From G963701675 sp963701675 (lineage in GTDB: Bacteria > Planctomycetota > Planctomycetia > Gemmatales > Gemmataceae), in contig OY969623.1 of the NCBI GenBank assembly GCA_963701675.1, positions 5,332,001 to 5,396,000 on the forward strand: a stretch of DNA of 64,000 nucleotides. Reading direction: 5' to 3'. Position 1 is the first letter of the stretch, and each line of letters begins with the position of its first letter. The translations under genes were made by a program, and so were the position numbers. The notes below the pieces were generated by a model. It searched no databases and had not been told where the DNA came from. It worked only from the letters and a program-made list of their open reading frames with translations. This document shows, one piece after another, positions 17,052 to 25,191 of the stretch.

Positions 17052-17336
17052 TTAGCCGCTCAATTGCCCAGCTATCGTCGATAGGCCTTGCATATGTCCC
17101 TCGACGACGAGTCGTTCGGCCGTAGACGTGAAGAACAATTCGATCTCTTCGTGGCTGTCGGCAGGGGCGTGTTCCAGTGTGATGCACTTGGCATCTTCCC
17201 ACCGGCCTGCGGCCAAGTGTCGGCGGACTGCCTCGCAGACCGAAGCCGGCAGTGAAATATCACGGTGGAGGCGGATGAAGTGCCGGCCGTCGGCAAAATC
17301 GGTGACCGCCTCAATGTTGCGCCGTTTCTCGCCCAT
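17052..17336 (-). CDS. Small hypothetical protein, 94 residues
   Basis: The ATG at 17336 has AAGGAG about 7 nt upstream; a TTG two codons earlier is an alternative. The product, MGEKRRNIEAVTDFADGRHF then IRLHRDISLPASVCEAVRRHL and DAKCITLEHAPADSHEEIELFFTS, is a soluble mixed alpha/beta protein with no signal. No family is recognised. It is divergent from the XRE regulator starting at 17520, sharing a ~180-bp AT-rich region, so that regulator may control it. Confidence 0.55.
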   Translation of the reverse strand: MGEKRRNIEAVTDFADGRHFIRLHRDISLPASVCEAVRRHLAAGRWEDAKCITLEHAPADSHEEIELFFTSTAERLVVEGHMQGLSTIAGQLSG

Positions 17337-17519
17337 TTTCAAGCTCCTTCACCATAAGGAATGTTGTTGTCCCGCGCTTTATGACTGCGCGGGAGAAACC
17401 CAACAACTACGTAGTAGCCCTTGCTTGCCATTGTATTGCTATATGTGGAAAGTCAACATATCAAAAAAGGCATTTTGATTCCCTCCTTTCGATGGCGACG
17501 TAGTTTTGGGGGGAGTCCT

Positions 17520-17903
17520 ATGGCTCGCAAGACGCCGATCCGGCAACATGCGATAGTCTTGGCGTTCGCCGAGCGACTGAGACAGTTACGCCGCTCGCGC
17601 GGAATGACGCAGCGTGAGCTGGCGCGCCTCTCACATTTGACCGAAAGTTACATTTCGCGATTGGAAAATGGCACCATCGCACCGGGTATTGACCTGGTGG
17701 CCCGGGTGGCAAATGCCCTGGGCTGCTCGCTTGGGGAACTATTGCCACTCGCCGCAGCTCCTGAAAGAAACTCGCGAGACGTGGTGACCGAGCAGGCCAA
17801 ACGCCTCTTTGATTCGGTCCTTGAATCGCGTGACCCATCGTTCATTTTTTTGCTGGCTCAAATTCTGTCTATGTTGGCGGAAGCCGTTGAACGACAGCGT
17901 TGA
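17520..17903 (+). CDS. XRE-family transcriptional regulator
   Basis: 127 residues from MARKTPIRQHAIV at 17520, with GGGGGGAG just upstream; the longer frame from 17421 lacks a site. The HTH_3 domain is residues 17-72: FAERLRQLRRSRGMTQRELARL, SHLTESYISRLENGTIAPGIDLVARVANALGCSLGELL. The C-terminal 45 residues are helical (EQAKRLFDSVLESRDPSFIFLLAQIL) and may mediate dimerisation. Standalone XRE proteins of this size usually repress nearby genes; the divergent gene at 17052-17336 is a candidate target. A terminator follows at 18065. Confidence 0.8.
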   Translation: MARKTPIRQHAIVLAFAERLRQLRRSRGMTQRELARLSHLTESYISRLENGTIAPGIDLVARVANALGCSLGELLPLAAAPERNSRDVVTEQAKRLFDSVLESRDPSFIFLLAQILSMLAEAVERQR

Positions 17904-18064
17904 GATGCGAGCGCCGGGGCAAGGAGTGTGCACACGGTCTCGCGCCGTTGTTTTCGTGAAAACCCGAAATTGCGCCGCCGCTGGACTTGGCCGTACTCCT
18001 CACCGCCGATGATCGCCCGTTGTTTGGAAAGGTGAAGCGGAGACGGTAAGCGCGTCAAACGAAA

Positions 18065-18101
18065 ACGCCACGGGTATGGTTGCCCGTGGCGTTCGCGTTT
18101 T
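18065..18101 (+). terminator. Intrinsic terminator after the XRE gene
   Basis: Perfect 10-bp stem ACGCCACGGG/CCCGTGGCGT (18065-18092), 8-nt loop, then TCGCGTTTTCTCG. Confidence 0.6.
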
Positions 18102-18172
18102 CTCGTGGCCTTCCTTGGGATATCGCACGCACGGAGGCCTTTATCAATATCGGCTTTCAATGAGGCTGGGCT

Positions 18173-18526
18173 TTAAGTCAAAGGAAACTCGCCATTGGGC
18201 ATATCACACAGGCCCTCCACTTCCCCGAACGACAAGCTGGCGCCAAACATCACCCCCACACGATGGATGCCCGTCTCGCTCTTCAGGTAAAACTTCACGT
18301 GAGCCCGACGGCGGCAAGTGACCTTGCGGGTATCGTTGAAAAGTTCGATATCAATCTCTTGCCCAATCTTGAGGAGGCGTTCTGCAAGGATCTCGGCTCC
18401 ATTCACGGACACATTGCAAACAGGCATCGCTCGTGGCCCATCCCATTCCAGGTGGATGACCCGGCAGACTGTGGCGCTATGTACTGGATAGCGAACCCAT
18501 TGGCGTCGGTCGTTTGAGGTAGGCAT
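18173..18526 (-). CDS. PilZ-domain protein
   Basis: About 117 residues from MPTSNDRRQWVRYPV at 18526, with GAGGAG about 8 nt upstream. The start RRQWVRYPVHSATVCRVIH corresponds to the RxxxR region of the PilZ fold, and VCNVSVNGAEILAERLLKIGQEIDIEL matches the D/NxSxxG motif and following strands. PilZ domains bind cyclic di-GMP. Here RRxxxR is RRQWVR and the D of DxSxxG is replaced by N, so ligand binding is plausible but not assured. It stands alone, so no effector can be named. Confidence 0.75.
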   Translation of the reverse strand: MPTSNDRRQWVRYPVHSATVCRVIHLEWDGPRAMPVCNVSVNGAEILAERLLKIGQEIDIELFNDTRKVTCRRRAHVKFYLKSETGIHRVGVMFGASLSFGEVEGLCDMPNGEFPLT

Positions 18527-18916
18527 TATTCGACTCCTCGCAGGCAGGTAGGGAGAATAATCGGTGGGGACCGGCGGTCTAAGGGAAGAGTCGGAATTGC
18601 CGGCGCCGGCCGCCACGAACCCTACGCCCCGATTCTCCGAAGATTCGCTTCAGTTTTGTCGCGCCGGATGCGGCTCGGATTCCAACGCTTCACTTTCTTT
18701 TCGGTCCGGTTTGGTCTGGACGTGCTTCGGCGATGACGACACTAGCCATTGACTTTCCTCCGCTTTGGGGCCGGGCCGTGTTGCTGCATCTCCCCGCCTG
18801 TTTCCTCTCTTCCTGCTCGACCCGCCACCTAGCCGGGGATGAGTTTACGATTGCATCAGGCGTCACGGGCGATTACATTTGACGCCGGTCGGTTTTTGCC
18901 ACAGTCCCGACCAGGA

Positions 18917-18946
18917 CCGGGGAGCGCTTGGCCCCCCGGCCTTTTT
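18917..18946 (+). terminator. Terminator-like hairpin, unit 1
   Basis: Stem CCGGGG/CCCCGG with an 11-nt loop followed by GCCTTTTTC. The same CTTTTTCATTT tail is found after the second hairpin at 19022. Confidence 0.5.
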
Positions 18947-19021
18947 CATTTGCACCCCACCCAACGGCCGATTACACTCGAATGGTCGTCTGCCTATCGG
19001 GTTCAAAGGCGGACACGCGCG

Positions 19022-19056
19022 GGGCCAGAATCTCTGAGCGGAGTTCTGGCCCTTTT
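19022..19056 (+). terminator. Terminator-like hairpin, unit 2
   Basis: Stem GGGCCAGAA/TTCTGGCCC (19022-19030 with 19044-19052), then TTTTCATTT. Confidence 0.55.
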
Positions 19057-19336
19057 CATTTCACACGTGTTTGGGAGTGGACGGAGAGCGGACCATCGGT
19101 AGACTTGCATTGCAAATTCCTATTTCGCATAGGAGGTTGCCGCGGGCCGGGGATACAAATACGACGAGTCATTCGGGATGCGCTGCGTAGGGACTCTAAC
19201 ATCGGTTCGCGAAAAAGTGTAACCCGCATCGTGACCAATATCCTCGCGGAGCACATTCGCATCGATCGAACAGAATTCCACAAACAAGCGGAGTCCGAGC
19301 AAGCCGAAAATGGTCTGAAGTCGCGTGGGCAGGAAA

Positions 19337-19438
19337 ATGAACGAGTCATCGTACGAGTGGCAATGGCTCGAGCAGCCGTGGTGGAAGCTATTGGCGGACT
19401 TTGTCCTGTCCGCGTTTGAGTGGCTGATTGGACTATGA
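19337..19438 (+). CDS. Possible 33-residue Trp-rich hydrophobic peptide
   Basis: The frame ATG at 19337 to TGA at 19438 encodes MNESSYEWQWLEQPWWKLLA followed by DFVLSAFEWLIGL, with five Trp and an amphipathic or membrane-like helix. AGGA precedes the ATG but only 2 nt away, which is poor spacing. A small membrane peptide or type I toxin is possible; it may equally be chance. Confidence 0.2.
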   Translation: MNESSYEWQWLEQPWWKLLADFVLSAFEWLIGL

Positions 19439-19538
19439 AGTGCATGAACTTTCGCGACAGTCGAATTTCGGCAAACGTCTGCGGGACTCACGCAGGACCA
19501 GCGCGGTCACGGTTGCCACGAATGTATTTGGAAAGGTG

Positions 19539-19727
19539 TCAGATCCCGTCAGCGGGCATCGGACATTCCAGCGTCAGCCGGTCGCCCTGTCGGTGAGCAA
19601 TTCCGGCGCAACCCGGGCGAGTCATCCGCTTCAGCACGAGGCCCTCCTCGATGCCGAATCGCCGCGCGACCTCGGCGGCGGTGGGGCTTGAGGGGAGCAA
19701 GTCATCGCGGGATTGATGTGCTGGCAA
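19539..19727 (-). CDS. Possible small HTH-like protein
   Basis: A 62-codon frame starting MPAHQSRDDLLPSSPTAAEV and continuing ARRFGIEEGLVLKRMTR, which has a helix-turn-helix-like spacing. No clear ribosome site. It precedes nothing obvious and may be a remnant. Confidence 0.25.
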   Translation of the reverse strand: MPAHQSRDDLLPSSPTAAEVARRFGIEEGLVLKRMTRPGCAGIAHRQGDRLTLECPMPADGI

Positions 19728-19751
19728 TGAGCACGCGGCGAGTAAACCAGA

Positions 19752-20156
19752 TTATTCTGAGAGGAAGGCCCCCTCGTCGATTAGTTGCTGACGGCGCGCA
19801 ATCCGGTAATCTTGGTTGACACGAAGAGTCGCGATGGTGGCCCGGCCGTTCGCTGTGCGGCCGACAAGGAGCGCGCGGTCCCAGCGGAAATGGGTGGACC
19901 ACTTGTGCCGGCGCGGGCTAAAAAGCGGTACGACTTTATTCGTCTTTGGATCGACGCCGGCTAGATTTGTGCCCCTAAAACAGTTGCATGGGAAGCAGGC
20001 GAGACAGAGATTGCCAGACCTAGTCGCCCCGCCGTGACTCGCGGCGATAACATGATCGATCTGAAAGGGCGCGTCGCTGCACTCTTGCGGCAGGTGACAG
20101 TATTCGCAGGCGTCATTTGCTCTTCGCCACACTAGCTCTTCAAGTTCACGATCCAT
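19752..20156 (-). CDS. HNH endonuclease
   Basis: 134 residues. The HNH/zinc fold is clear: C17-x2-C20 (CEYC), D34-H35 in FQIDHVIAASHGG, N49 in GNLCLAC, C54-x2-C57 and N58 (CFPCN). The order CxxC, DH, N, CxxCN fits the HNH family that makes metal-dependent DNA cuts. The C-terminal half (FSPRRHKWSTHFRWDRALLVGRT, GRATIATLRVN) resembles the extension of stand-alone HNH proteins found in cyanobacteria and planctomycetes. The start is 6 nt after the stop of the upstream gene at 20163-20465, so the two form an operon. A role in defence or mobile DNA is inference. Confidence 0.85.
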   Translation of the reverse strand: MDRELEELVWRRANDACEYCHLPQECSDAPFQIDHVIAASHGGATRSGNLCLACFPCNCFRGTNLAGVDPKTNKVVPLFSPRRHKWSTHFRWDRALLVGRTANGRATIATLRVNQDYRIARRQQLIDEGAFLSE

Positions 20157-20162
20157 GCGCGC

Positions 20163-20465
20163 CTAGTGCGGTTTGCTCCGTTCATCGACCGCGCGCCGAT
20201 GTTTAAGTGCTTGGCGCGCCTTGGATTTTACGATTCCGAGTAAGCTGTCAATTCGGCTGTAGGCTTCGACTTCCGCCAACTCAGTGCGCGTCAACCGGCG
20301 TTTTCGGGCGGCTGCGGCAAGATCATTCATGCGCTCTTGATCCGTCGGACTGAAGCCGAGCGAGAGAAGCGCTTCTGCGGCAGTTGGTGGCAAGGATGGT
20401 ATGTCTGGGCCGACTATTCGGGTCAGAATGGCGGCCTCGGGTGCTGGAAGTTCGGTGCGTTGCAT
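20163..20465 (-). CDS. Hypothetical protein in operon with HNH endonuclease
   Basis: About 100 residues from MQRTELPAPEAAILTRIVG at 20465; an upstream start at 20504 is possible. GAGAAG sits just upstream. The product is helical, with LPPTAAEALLSLGFSPTDQER, MNDLAAAARKRRLTRTELAEVEAYSRI and a basic C-terminus (KSKARQALKHRRAVDERSKPH). This two-gene arrangement, a ~100-residue helical protein followed by an HNH protein, recurs in bacteria. The small protein might modulate the nuclease, but nothing in the sequence proves it. Confidence 0.6.
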   Translation of the reverse strand: MQRTELPAPEAAILTRIVGPDIPSLPPTAAEALLSLGFSPTDQERMNDLAAAARKRRLTRTELAEVEAYSRIDSLLGIVKSKARQALKHRRAVDERSKPH

Positions 20466-20808
20466 AAGCTTCTCGATTCGTTTGATCCGGATTGAGTATA
20501 GCATGGGAGACCGGCTGAAAGGAACCGAAATGTCGCTAACGATTGCAGTTGTTGCAATCCTGCGGTGCCCAAATCTGCGGGCAAACGAGGATAATACCGC
20601 CCGTCCGCCAGGTGAAACGTAGCTTCGCGTATAGGCTACACCGTTTGCTGAACGGCAGCGAGCCTTCGACCTCTCGCAGAAATGGCGATTACCGCCACCA
20701 CTCTATGTCGAGCGCACGGTAACCATTGGTCATAATTGGTGTTCTGTTGATGGTTAAAGAATTGCGAGGTGAGTCGCACCATGAGGCTTACGGCGGAACA
20801 GACAGCCT

Positions 20809-21285
20809 GTGCCACTCCCCGAACTTCCTTGGAGTTGGCATAAGACTCCGGGATGGCAAGGCCAGCTTGCCAGGGTTCGTCGCTGGCAAAAACGAATTCG
20901 CTTAGCTCGAAATCGTCTGGACGCTGAAGACTACTTGTATGCCTTCTTCCAGAACTGTTTTCATTTTCGCGAGTGGCTGCAGCAAGCCAGGGTAGTTCCG
21001 CAGTCGGCGATAGAGCGTTTATTCCGGGAAAGCGAAGAACTGCGTCTTTGCCAAGACATCGCCAACGTGACAAAACACCACACACTCGTTGATCCGAAGC
21101 AAAACCGCGAATTCTCACTAGCATGCGAGTATGTCGGCAAATCCCGTGGCTGGTTTGGGTCGGATAATGCCCTGGTTGTCTTATCCGACTGGAAAAAGCA
21201 CGATGCGCTCGAATTGGCCGAGAACTGTATGCAGTTATGGGAACAATTCCTACAGGCCAACGGGCTCGATTTGTGTGACGCATAA
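20809..21285 (+). CDS. Hypothetical soluble protein, 158 residues
   Basis: The frame begins at a GTG (VPLPELPWSWHKTPGWQ). The interior is convincingly protein-like: DYLYAFFQNCFHFREWLQQA, ESEELRLCQDIANVTKHHTL, LSDWKKHDALELAENCMQLWEQFL. It is probably all-helical with a conserved-looking NxTKHHTL segment. No strong ribosome site is seen at the GTG. A frame from an ATG just upstream (MRLTAEQ...) hits a stop after 20 codons, so the true start may be obscured by an indel. No family is named. Confidence 0.55.
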   Translation: MPLPELPWSWHKTPGWQGQLARVRRWQKRIRLARNRLDAEDYLYAFFQNCFHFREWLQQARVVPQSAIERLFRESEELRLCQDIANVTKHHTLVDPKQNREFSLACEYVGKSRGWFGSDNALVVLSDWKKHDALELAENCMQLWEQFLQANGLDLCDA

Positions 21286-21325
21286 GTCCGTACTAGTCTC
21301 GCACACCATGTGCGAGATTTTGTCA

Positions 21326-22439
21326 TCAGAATGGAATTTCGCTCTCCCGCGGCTGTGCCAACTCGGCAGTCTGCGGCAGCGTCAACTCGTTTTTCTTCGT
21401 TGTCCATTCCTTACCCGTCCATCGTTTCAACAACGGACGTAAGAGCTCCATCCCCCTGAATGAATACTTGTTCTGGCCATTTCCACGATAGGCTTCGAGC
21501 ACTCGGTCCACCTGCGACGCGCTGAGATGAAAATTGGCCAACAGGCCCTGAACCTTCCATGCGGAGTCGGCGTAACTCCCCGAGCTTGCGTAGGCGGCGA
21601 GGGCGCACTCGAAGAGTCGAGACTTATCGGAAAGCTTGGCGAGAATCTTAAATACTCTCATTGCAATACTATCGGTGTCCGACCAGTTACAGGCACCGAC
21701 GCCCTGGCCCTTTCCCATAAGGCCATATGGATCACAGCCCAATCTCACGGCGATCAGCGGCACACCGCGTCCGAATCGCGACTCCGACCTCTTGATCGGT
21801 CCAATTGCTGTCGTGGAAGTCCGGGGTTAGCAAGGCGACCAGCGCATCCATACTGAAAAGAGCTCGCTCAACCTCTCGCTGCCATTCCTGCGTTGGCTCA
21901 ATGTCTTCATTAGCTACGAAAGCGGCAATGCCACACCGGGCCAAGGACTGCTTCAATTGAGACGTCTGGACTTTGACCGTCGCCTTGTGGCTGAGAAACA
22001 CGCGGACGTGGTATGGGCCCCATATCCTTTGAAGAGAGTCGGCTGACATAGAATGCGCCGCCATTGGCGGTCGATAGACTCCTGATTCCTCCCGCCAACG
22101 GTCCTGCTCAGTCGTGCTCATCTCGATGAACACTTGGCTAACAAACTCGTTTTGACTATTGTTCAGCTTGTTGAGGTCTGTAGCGATGCGCGACTGGAGG
22201 TCGCCCTTGGCGTCGATGACCCGCAGAAACATTTCCTCGGGAACGGTCAGCGTTATCGCGTGGCCATACGTGCCGCCATTCCAATTGTCGTAATCCCATC
22301 CTTCGTGGATCGAAACTGCCCCGTTGACTACGATTTCGCGCAGAAGCGGCTCGTTCGTGCGCTCGTAAAGGCGATTCAGCGTTGCGAGATACGAATCTAA
22401 CCGGCTTGGCAGTTGGAATTGAGGTTCATCACGTGACAT
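21326..22439 (-). pseudogene. TIR-domain protein with novel N-terminal domain, frameshifted
   Basis: Two frames join into a ~370-residue protein. The first frame, from MSRDEPQFQLPSRLD at 22439, runs through an N-terminal domain with WDYDNWNGGTYGHAITLTVP (residues 49-67). It then enters a TIR domain at residue 144 (HVRVFLSHKATVKVQTSQLK, AFVANEDIEPTQEWQREVERAL, DALVALLTPDFHDSNWTDQEVGVAI). Just after VGVAI, near 21770, one extra base moves the frame; the continuation GRGVPLIAVRLGCDPYGLMGKGQGV is the expected TIR C-terminus. TIR proteins of this kind often cleave or signal through NAD in anti-phage defence; the putative Glu is in the WQREVE segment. The gene is either decayed or hit by a sequencing indel. 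Confidence 0.8.
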
Positions 22440-22595
22440 AGTTACGGGATCTCTACATGGTCTTGAAATGAGATTATTGCTTTCAAGCTTGCACGGCATT
22501 GGTCTGGTTGTCGGCAATGCCGCGTCCTTTGAAGATGGATCGTCTTGGCGTACACCCTGCCTTTTCCCAAACTCCGACCAGAGTATCCATGTCGA

Positions 22596-22784
22596 TCAAA
22601 CACTTATTACGGTGAGCGGCACCGATTGCTGCTCACGCCTAGTCATGGCGCCAATCACAATGGCGTCGATCTCGTCAGCGGCGTCACGCATGGCACCCAA
22701 GAGAGGGTCAGGTGTCGCCCTGGCATTGTCGGCAGCAACATGCGAAACTGTGGCCTCGCCGCACCGGGGTAAATCGATGGTCAT
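22596..22784 (-). CDS. Possible small protein upstream of the TIR gene
   Basis: A 62-codon frame from MTIDLPRCGEATVSHVAAD at 22784, with AAAGGGAG about 10 nt upstream, continuing LLGAMRDAADEIDAIVIGAM. Same strand as the TIR gene, ending about 155 bp before its start. Composition is protein-like, but no family is recognised and a forward frame overlaps it completely. Confidence 0.35.
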   Translation of the reverse strand: MTIDLPRCGEATVSHVAADNARATPDPLLGAMRDAADEIDAIVIGAMTRREQQSVPLTVISV

Positions 22785-22968
22785 GCCGAGATTGCTCCCT
22801 TTTAGGTCCAACCTAGCACGATTAGGCCGGGTGGCCAAGCAGATAGCAGCCGGATTGGCTGGCAGGTAGACATGCAAGAATCGCTCAAACCGGCTCTCAG
22901 TGCGATTCTGCGAGACATTTGGGGGCGATTCGTGCTATGCTCAGACAATACCAACAAGGATGGTCGGT

Positions 22969-23172
22969 ATGCACGAGATTCCCGAAATGGGTTTTGTACG
23001 CCTGCCCCAAATCTTGCACGTCATTCCTCTCGGCAAAACTAATTGGTGGGAAGGTGTCAAGTCGGGACGATTTCCCAAGCCGGTGAAGCTATCGCCGCGT
23101 TGCACGGCGTGGCGGGCCGAGGACATTCATCGGCTAATCAAGGCTTTATCCGAGCAGGCGCCGAAGCATTGA
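22969..23172 (+). CDS. AlpA-family prophage regulatory protein
   Basis: 67 residues from MHEIPEMGFVRLPQ at 22969, with AAGGA about 8 nt upstream; an ATG three codons earlier is an alternative. The whole protein matches the AlpA/MerR-like winged HTH: GFVRLPQILHVIPLGKTNWW, EGVKSGRFPKPVKLSPRCTAW, RAEDIHRLIKAL. AlpA of P4/CP4-57-type islands activates integrase or excisionase genes. The P4-type integrase at 25192 is in the same island, so this is probably its regulator or excisionase-like partner. The conserved WR..DI end is intact. Confidence 0.85.
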   Translation: MHEIPEMGFVRLPQILHVIPLGKTNWWEGVKSGRFPKPVKLSPRCTAWRAEDIHRLIKALSEQAPKH

Positions 23173-23376
23173 TGTCGAATCGACCGTATCGCGGATGTCG
23201 TCCTATCCGACACCGAGGCGATTGGTGGCTTCCGCTATCGGATCGATATACGCGCCGCCAGCGTGTTCGAAGGTCTTCACGCTGCGGGCGATGGGACCGA
23301 AGGCGCATCGCCCATCCGCAGCGTCGCTCTTGCCTAGGTTCGCTTGCTTCCGTGTTTCGCTACTTCAGCCTTGGTC

Positions 23377-24048
23377 CTACCTGTTCCAGATGTAGGTGCC
23401 GGTCTGAAAGCGCAACTGGGCAGCGGCCATCTGGCCGGCATCTTGACCGAGTCTGCGCAGTAGGTGAAAAACGCTTCGATAGAAGCTCTCAACCGAGAGA
23501 TCAAATCTCGTCCCCGATCCTGTCCATGCAAGCGGAAGACCAAACAGCCGCGCGCTATCGGTCTCGATCTGCGTCAGCTCGGCGTCGGTCCATACACCGC
23601 CTGCCGGGTCTTTCTTCCCCTTACGGACAACGATTGTGTAGCCAGGGACGCTGTCTTCCCCAAGCGCGTGGGAGAAGGGGCAACGGATTAATTCGTAAAG
23701 CTCAGTCGCCCTGTCGTGTGGGTCCTCTCCGGTTCCCCATGGATAGTAGTGCTCCAGCAGGAGGATGAAGAGAGCGCGGGTCATGAGCGGCTGGGATGTA
23801 CCGCTGGCGTCGACGTATGACCAGACGTTGTCACCCCTCTTGTTGCGGGTCGCGCTCGCAGTCGCCGGCTTGAACAACGTCGTCGAGAGGCCGCTGACGA
23901 TGGTGCAGATCCCGTGGGCGGCAATGAAGTTGTAGCCAGGTTGCTGGAGAAGACTGCGGATGTCCGCGAAATGCGGCGACACGCGGGTTTTCACGAAGGC
24001 ATCAACTTCCGGCCACTTGGCGAACTCGGTCAGTTCCGTAGGTAGCAT
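23377..24048 (-). CDS. Hypothetical protein paired with a HEPN-like gene
   Basis: About 223 residues from MLPTELTEFAKWPEVDAFV at 24048, with TGGAG 6 nt upstream. The sequence has FAKWPEVDAFVKTRVSPHFADI, YNFIAAHGICTIVSGLSTTLF, ALFILLLEHYYPW, and RATELYELIRCPFSHALGED. The RCPFSHALG segment near residue 140 (R-x4-H) resembles the catalytic arrangement of HEPN ribonucleases, but the spacing is only suggestive. It starts 17 nt after the HEPN-like gene stop (24066), so the two form an operon. No known family is assigned. Confidence 0.6.
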   Translation of the reverse strand: MLPTELTEFAKWPEVDAFVKTRVSPHFADIRSLLQQPGYNFIAAHGICTIVSGLSTTLFKPATASATRNKRGDNVWSYVDASGTSQPLMTRALFILLLEHYYPWGTGEDPHDRATELYELIRCPFSHALGEDSVPGYTIVVRKGKKDPAGGVWTDAELTQIETDSARLFGLPLAWTGSGTRFDLSVESFYRSVFHLLRRLGQDAGQMAAAQLRFQTGTYIWNR

Positions 24049-24065
24049 GTGGCACTCCAGAGGTC

Positions 24066-24623
24066 TTATTTCTCTAGCCAGGCCACGACCTCGCACATCA
24101 CAGAGAATGCGATGCCCCAAAGTTCAGAGTAGGAATCCCAGTCCAGCGCCCCGTTGCCTCTGAGGATTTCGAGGCCGCTGCCGCCGAGGGATTCTTTGTC
24201 GAAAAGACATTCGCGTTCGAGGGAGGCCAGTTCTCCCCAGTACTCCTCTTTTCTGGGAACCGGGTACTTCCCGTCCCAGATAATCGCTGCGGACAGGATT
24301 CGTAACAGGTCAAGTTGCTGGGGAGTGTAGGTCACGTCGGCATCCGCTGCCAGCTCGTCGAGATGGTGAACCGACCTCGGCTCCTTGCCGCGGGCGACAA
24401 TGATTGTCTTCAGCAGCAGCTCCATGGACATTCCGCAGACCATCCGGTAGACGGACGGCAGGGCCACGGACATCCTGAATCCCTCGCCCAAGCCTAGCTG
24501 GATCGCGATCTCGCGCGACTCTGAGCTTAGGCTGGCCCACAGAACCGCGGCGGCACCCTGCAGGTCAGACGCCTTGCTAAACCAGTAGGCTGAGTCTCGC
24601 TTGCGCTGTTCATAAAGGTTCAT
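24066..24623 (-). CDS. HEPN-domain-like protein
   Basis: 185 residues from MNLYEQRKRDSAYWFSKASD. The middle region, MVCGMSMELLLKTIIVARGK followed by VHHLDELAADADVTYTPQQL, has the HEPN pattern: an all-helical core, a hydrophobic helix ending with a charged turn, then H-L-x-x-L. WDGKYPVPRKEEYW is also frequent in such proteins. No typical R-x4-6-H RNase motif is obvious, so it may be a non-catalytic or substrate-binding HEPN. It is the upstream gene of a tight pair with 23377-24048 in a segment that also carries TIR, HNH and AlpA genes. Confidence 0.6.
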   Translation of the reverse strand: MNLYEQRKRDSAYWFSKASDLQGAAAVLWASLSSESREIAIQLGLGEGFRMSVALPSVYRMVCGMSMELLLKTIIVARGKEPRSVHHLDELAADADVTYTPQQLDLLRILSAAIIWDGKYPVPRKEEYWGELASLERECLFDKESLGGSGLEILRGNGALDWDSYSELWGIAFSVMCEVVAWLEK

Positions 24624-25191
24624 GGGCGACCTCTTGTTAGCCTCCTACTTCCAGGATTGCCGGAACCAAGGGGAGGTTCGCGCGCTTTGCCACTTGCCAT
24701 TATAAGGAAACCGTCGACCTTGATGAGCGCTGCCAAGGAAGAACCTGCGCACGGCGGTTCGACACGCCGAAGTCACTTATGGACGAATGCAGCCCTTGGA
24801 GTACCGAATTAGGGGTCTGGTGTTCGCCAAGCTGGCCCCACGTTAGGAGCAACACTTGAAGAATTGACATCGCCCCTGTCCCTGGCGTAGCGTACTACAC
24901 GAATGGCTTTGAGGCGATTCGTGAGTTTTGGGGTACAAAACCGGGGTATCAATCTACTTGCCAAACGAGAATCAGCATATGATTCAATTACTTTGTCCGC
25001 GAATGTGATTCCCGTAGGGGTCGCCAACTCCTCATGTCGTTGACGGTCGTCTTCATTCATCAAAGTCCGCGTAATTCAGACTGAGAGCCGCTTTCCGGCG
25101 GAATCAACAGCCGCCTACGTCCGAAAATAATCGTTGACATACGGCCAAATTGTGGGGTACTAAATCGACGAACGTACCCCAGCAACCGCCG
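24624..25191. other. Intergenic region upstream of the integrase
   Basis: No supported gene. An 84-codon minus frame (24809-25063) lacks a ribosome site. The attachment site of the island would normally lie here, but no tRNA 3' end or obvious core repeat is visible. GCCGCTTTCCGGCGG at 25089-25103 is a short palindrome. Confidence 0.4.

Larger units (their letters stand above)
18527..19538. other. 1-kb region without a clear gene; two related terminator-like units
   Basis: Two segments share the order CGATTACA, GGTCG, GC-rich hairpin, CTTTTTCATTT or CCTTTTCATTT: roughly 18866-18952 and 18969-19062. Each could be a short transcript ending in an intrinsic terminator. Several overlapping frames in 18928-19500 lack ribosome sites and look non-coding. 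A tryptophan-rich 33-codon frame lies at 19337-19438. Confidence 0.45.

Noticed and set aside
18928..19419. 163-codon forward frame crossing the terminator-like hairpins
   Set aside because: No ribosome site and runs through two intrinsic terminators; not protein-like in its first half.
24809..25063. 84-codon minus frame before the integrase
   Set aside because: No ribosome site, no family; the region more likely holds the integrase promoter or attachment site.
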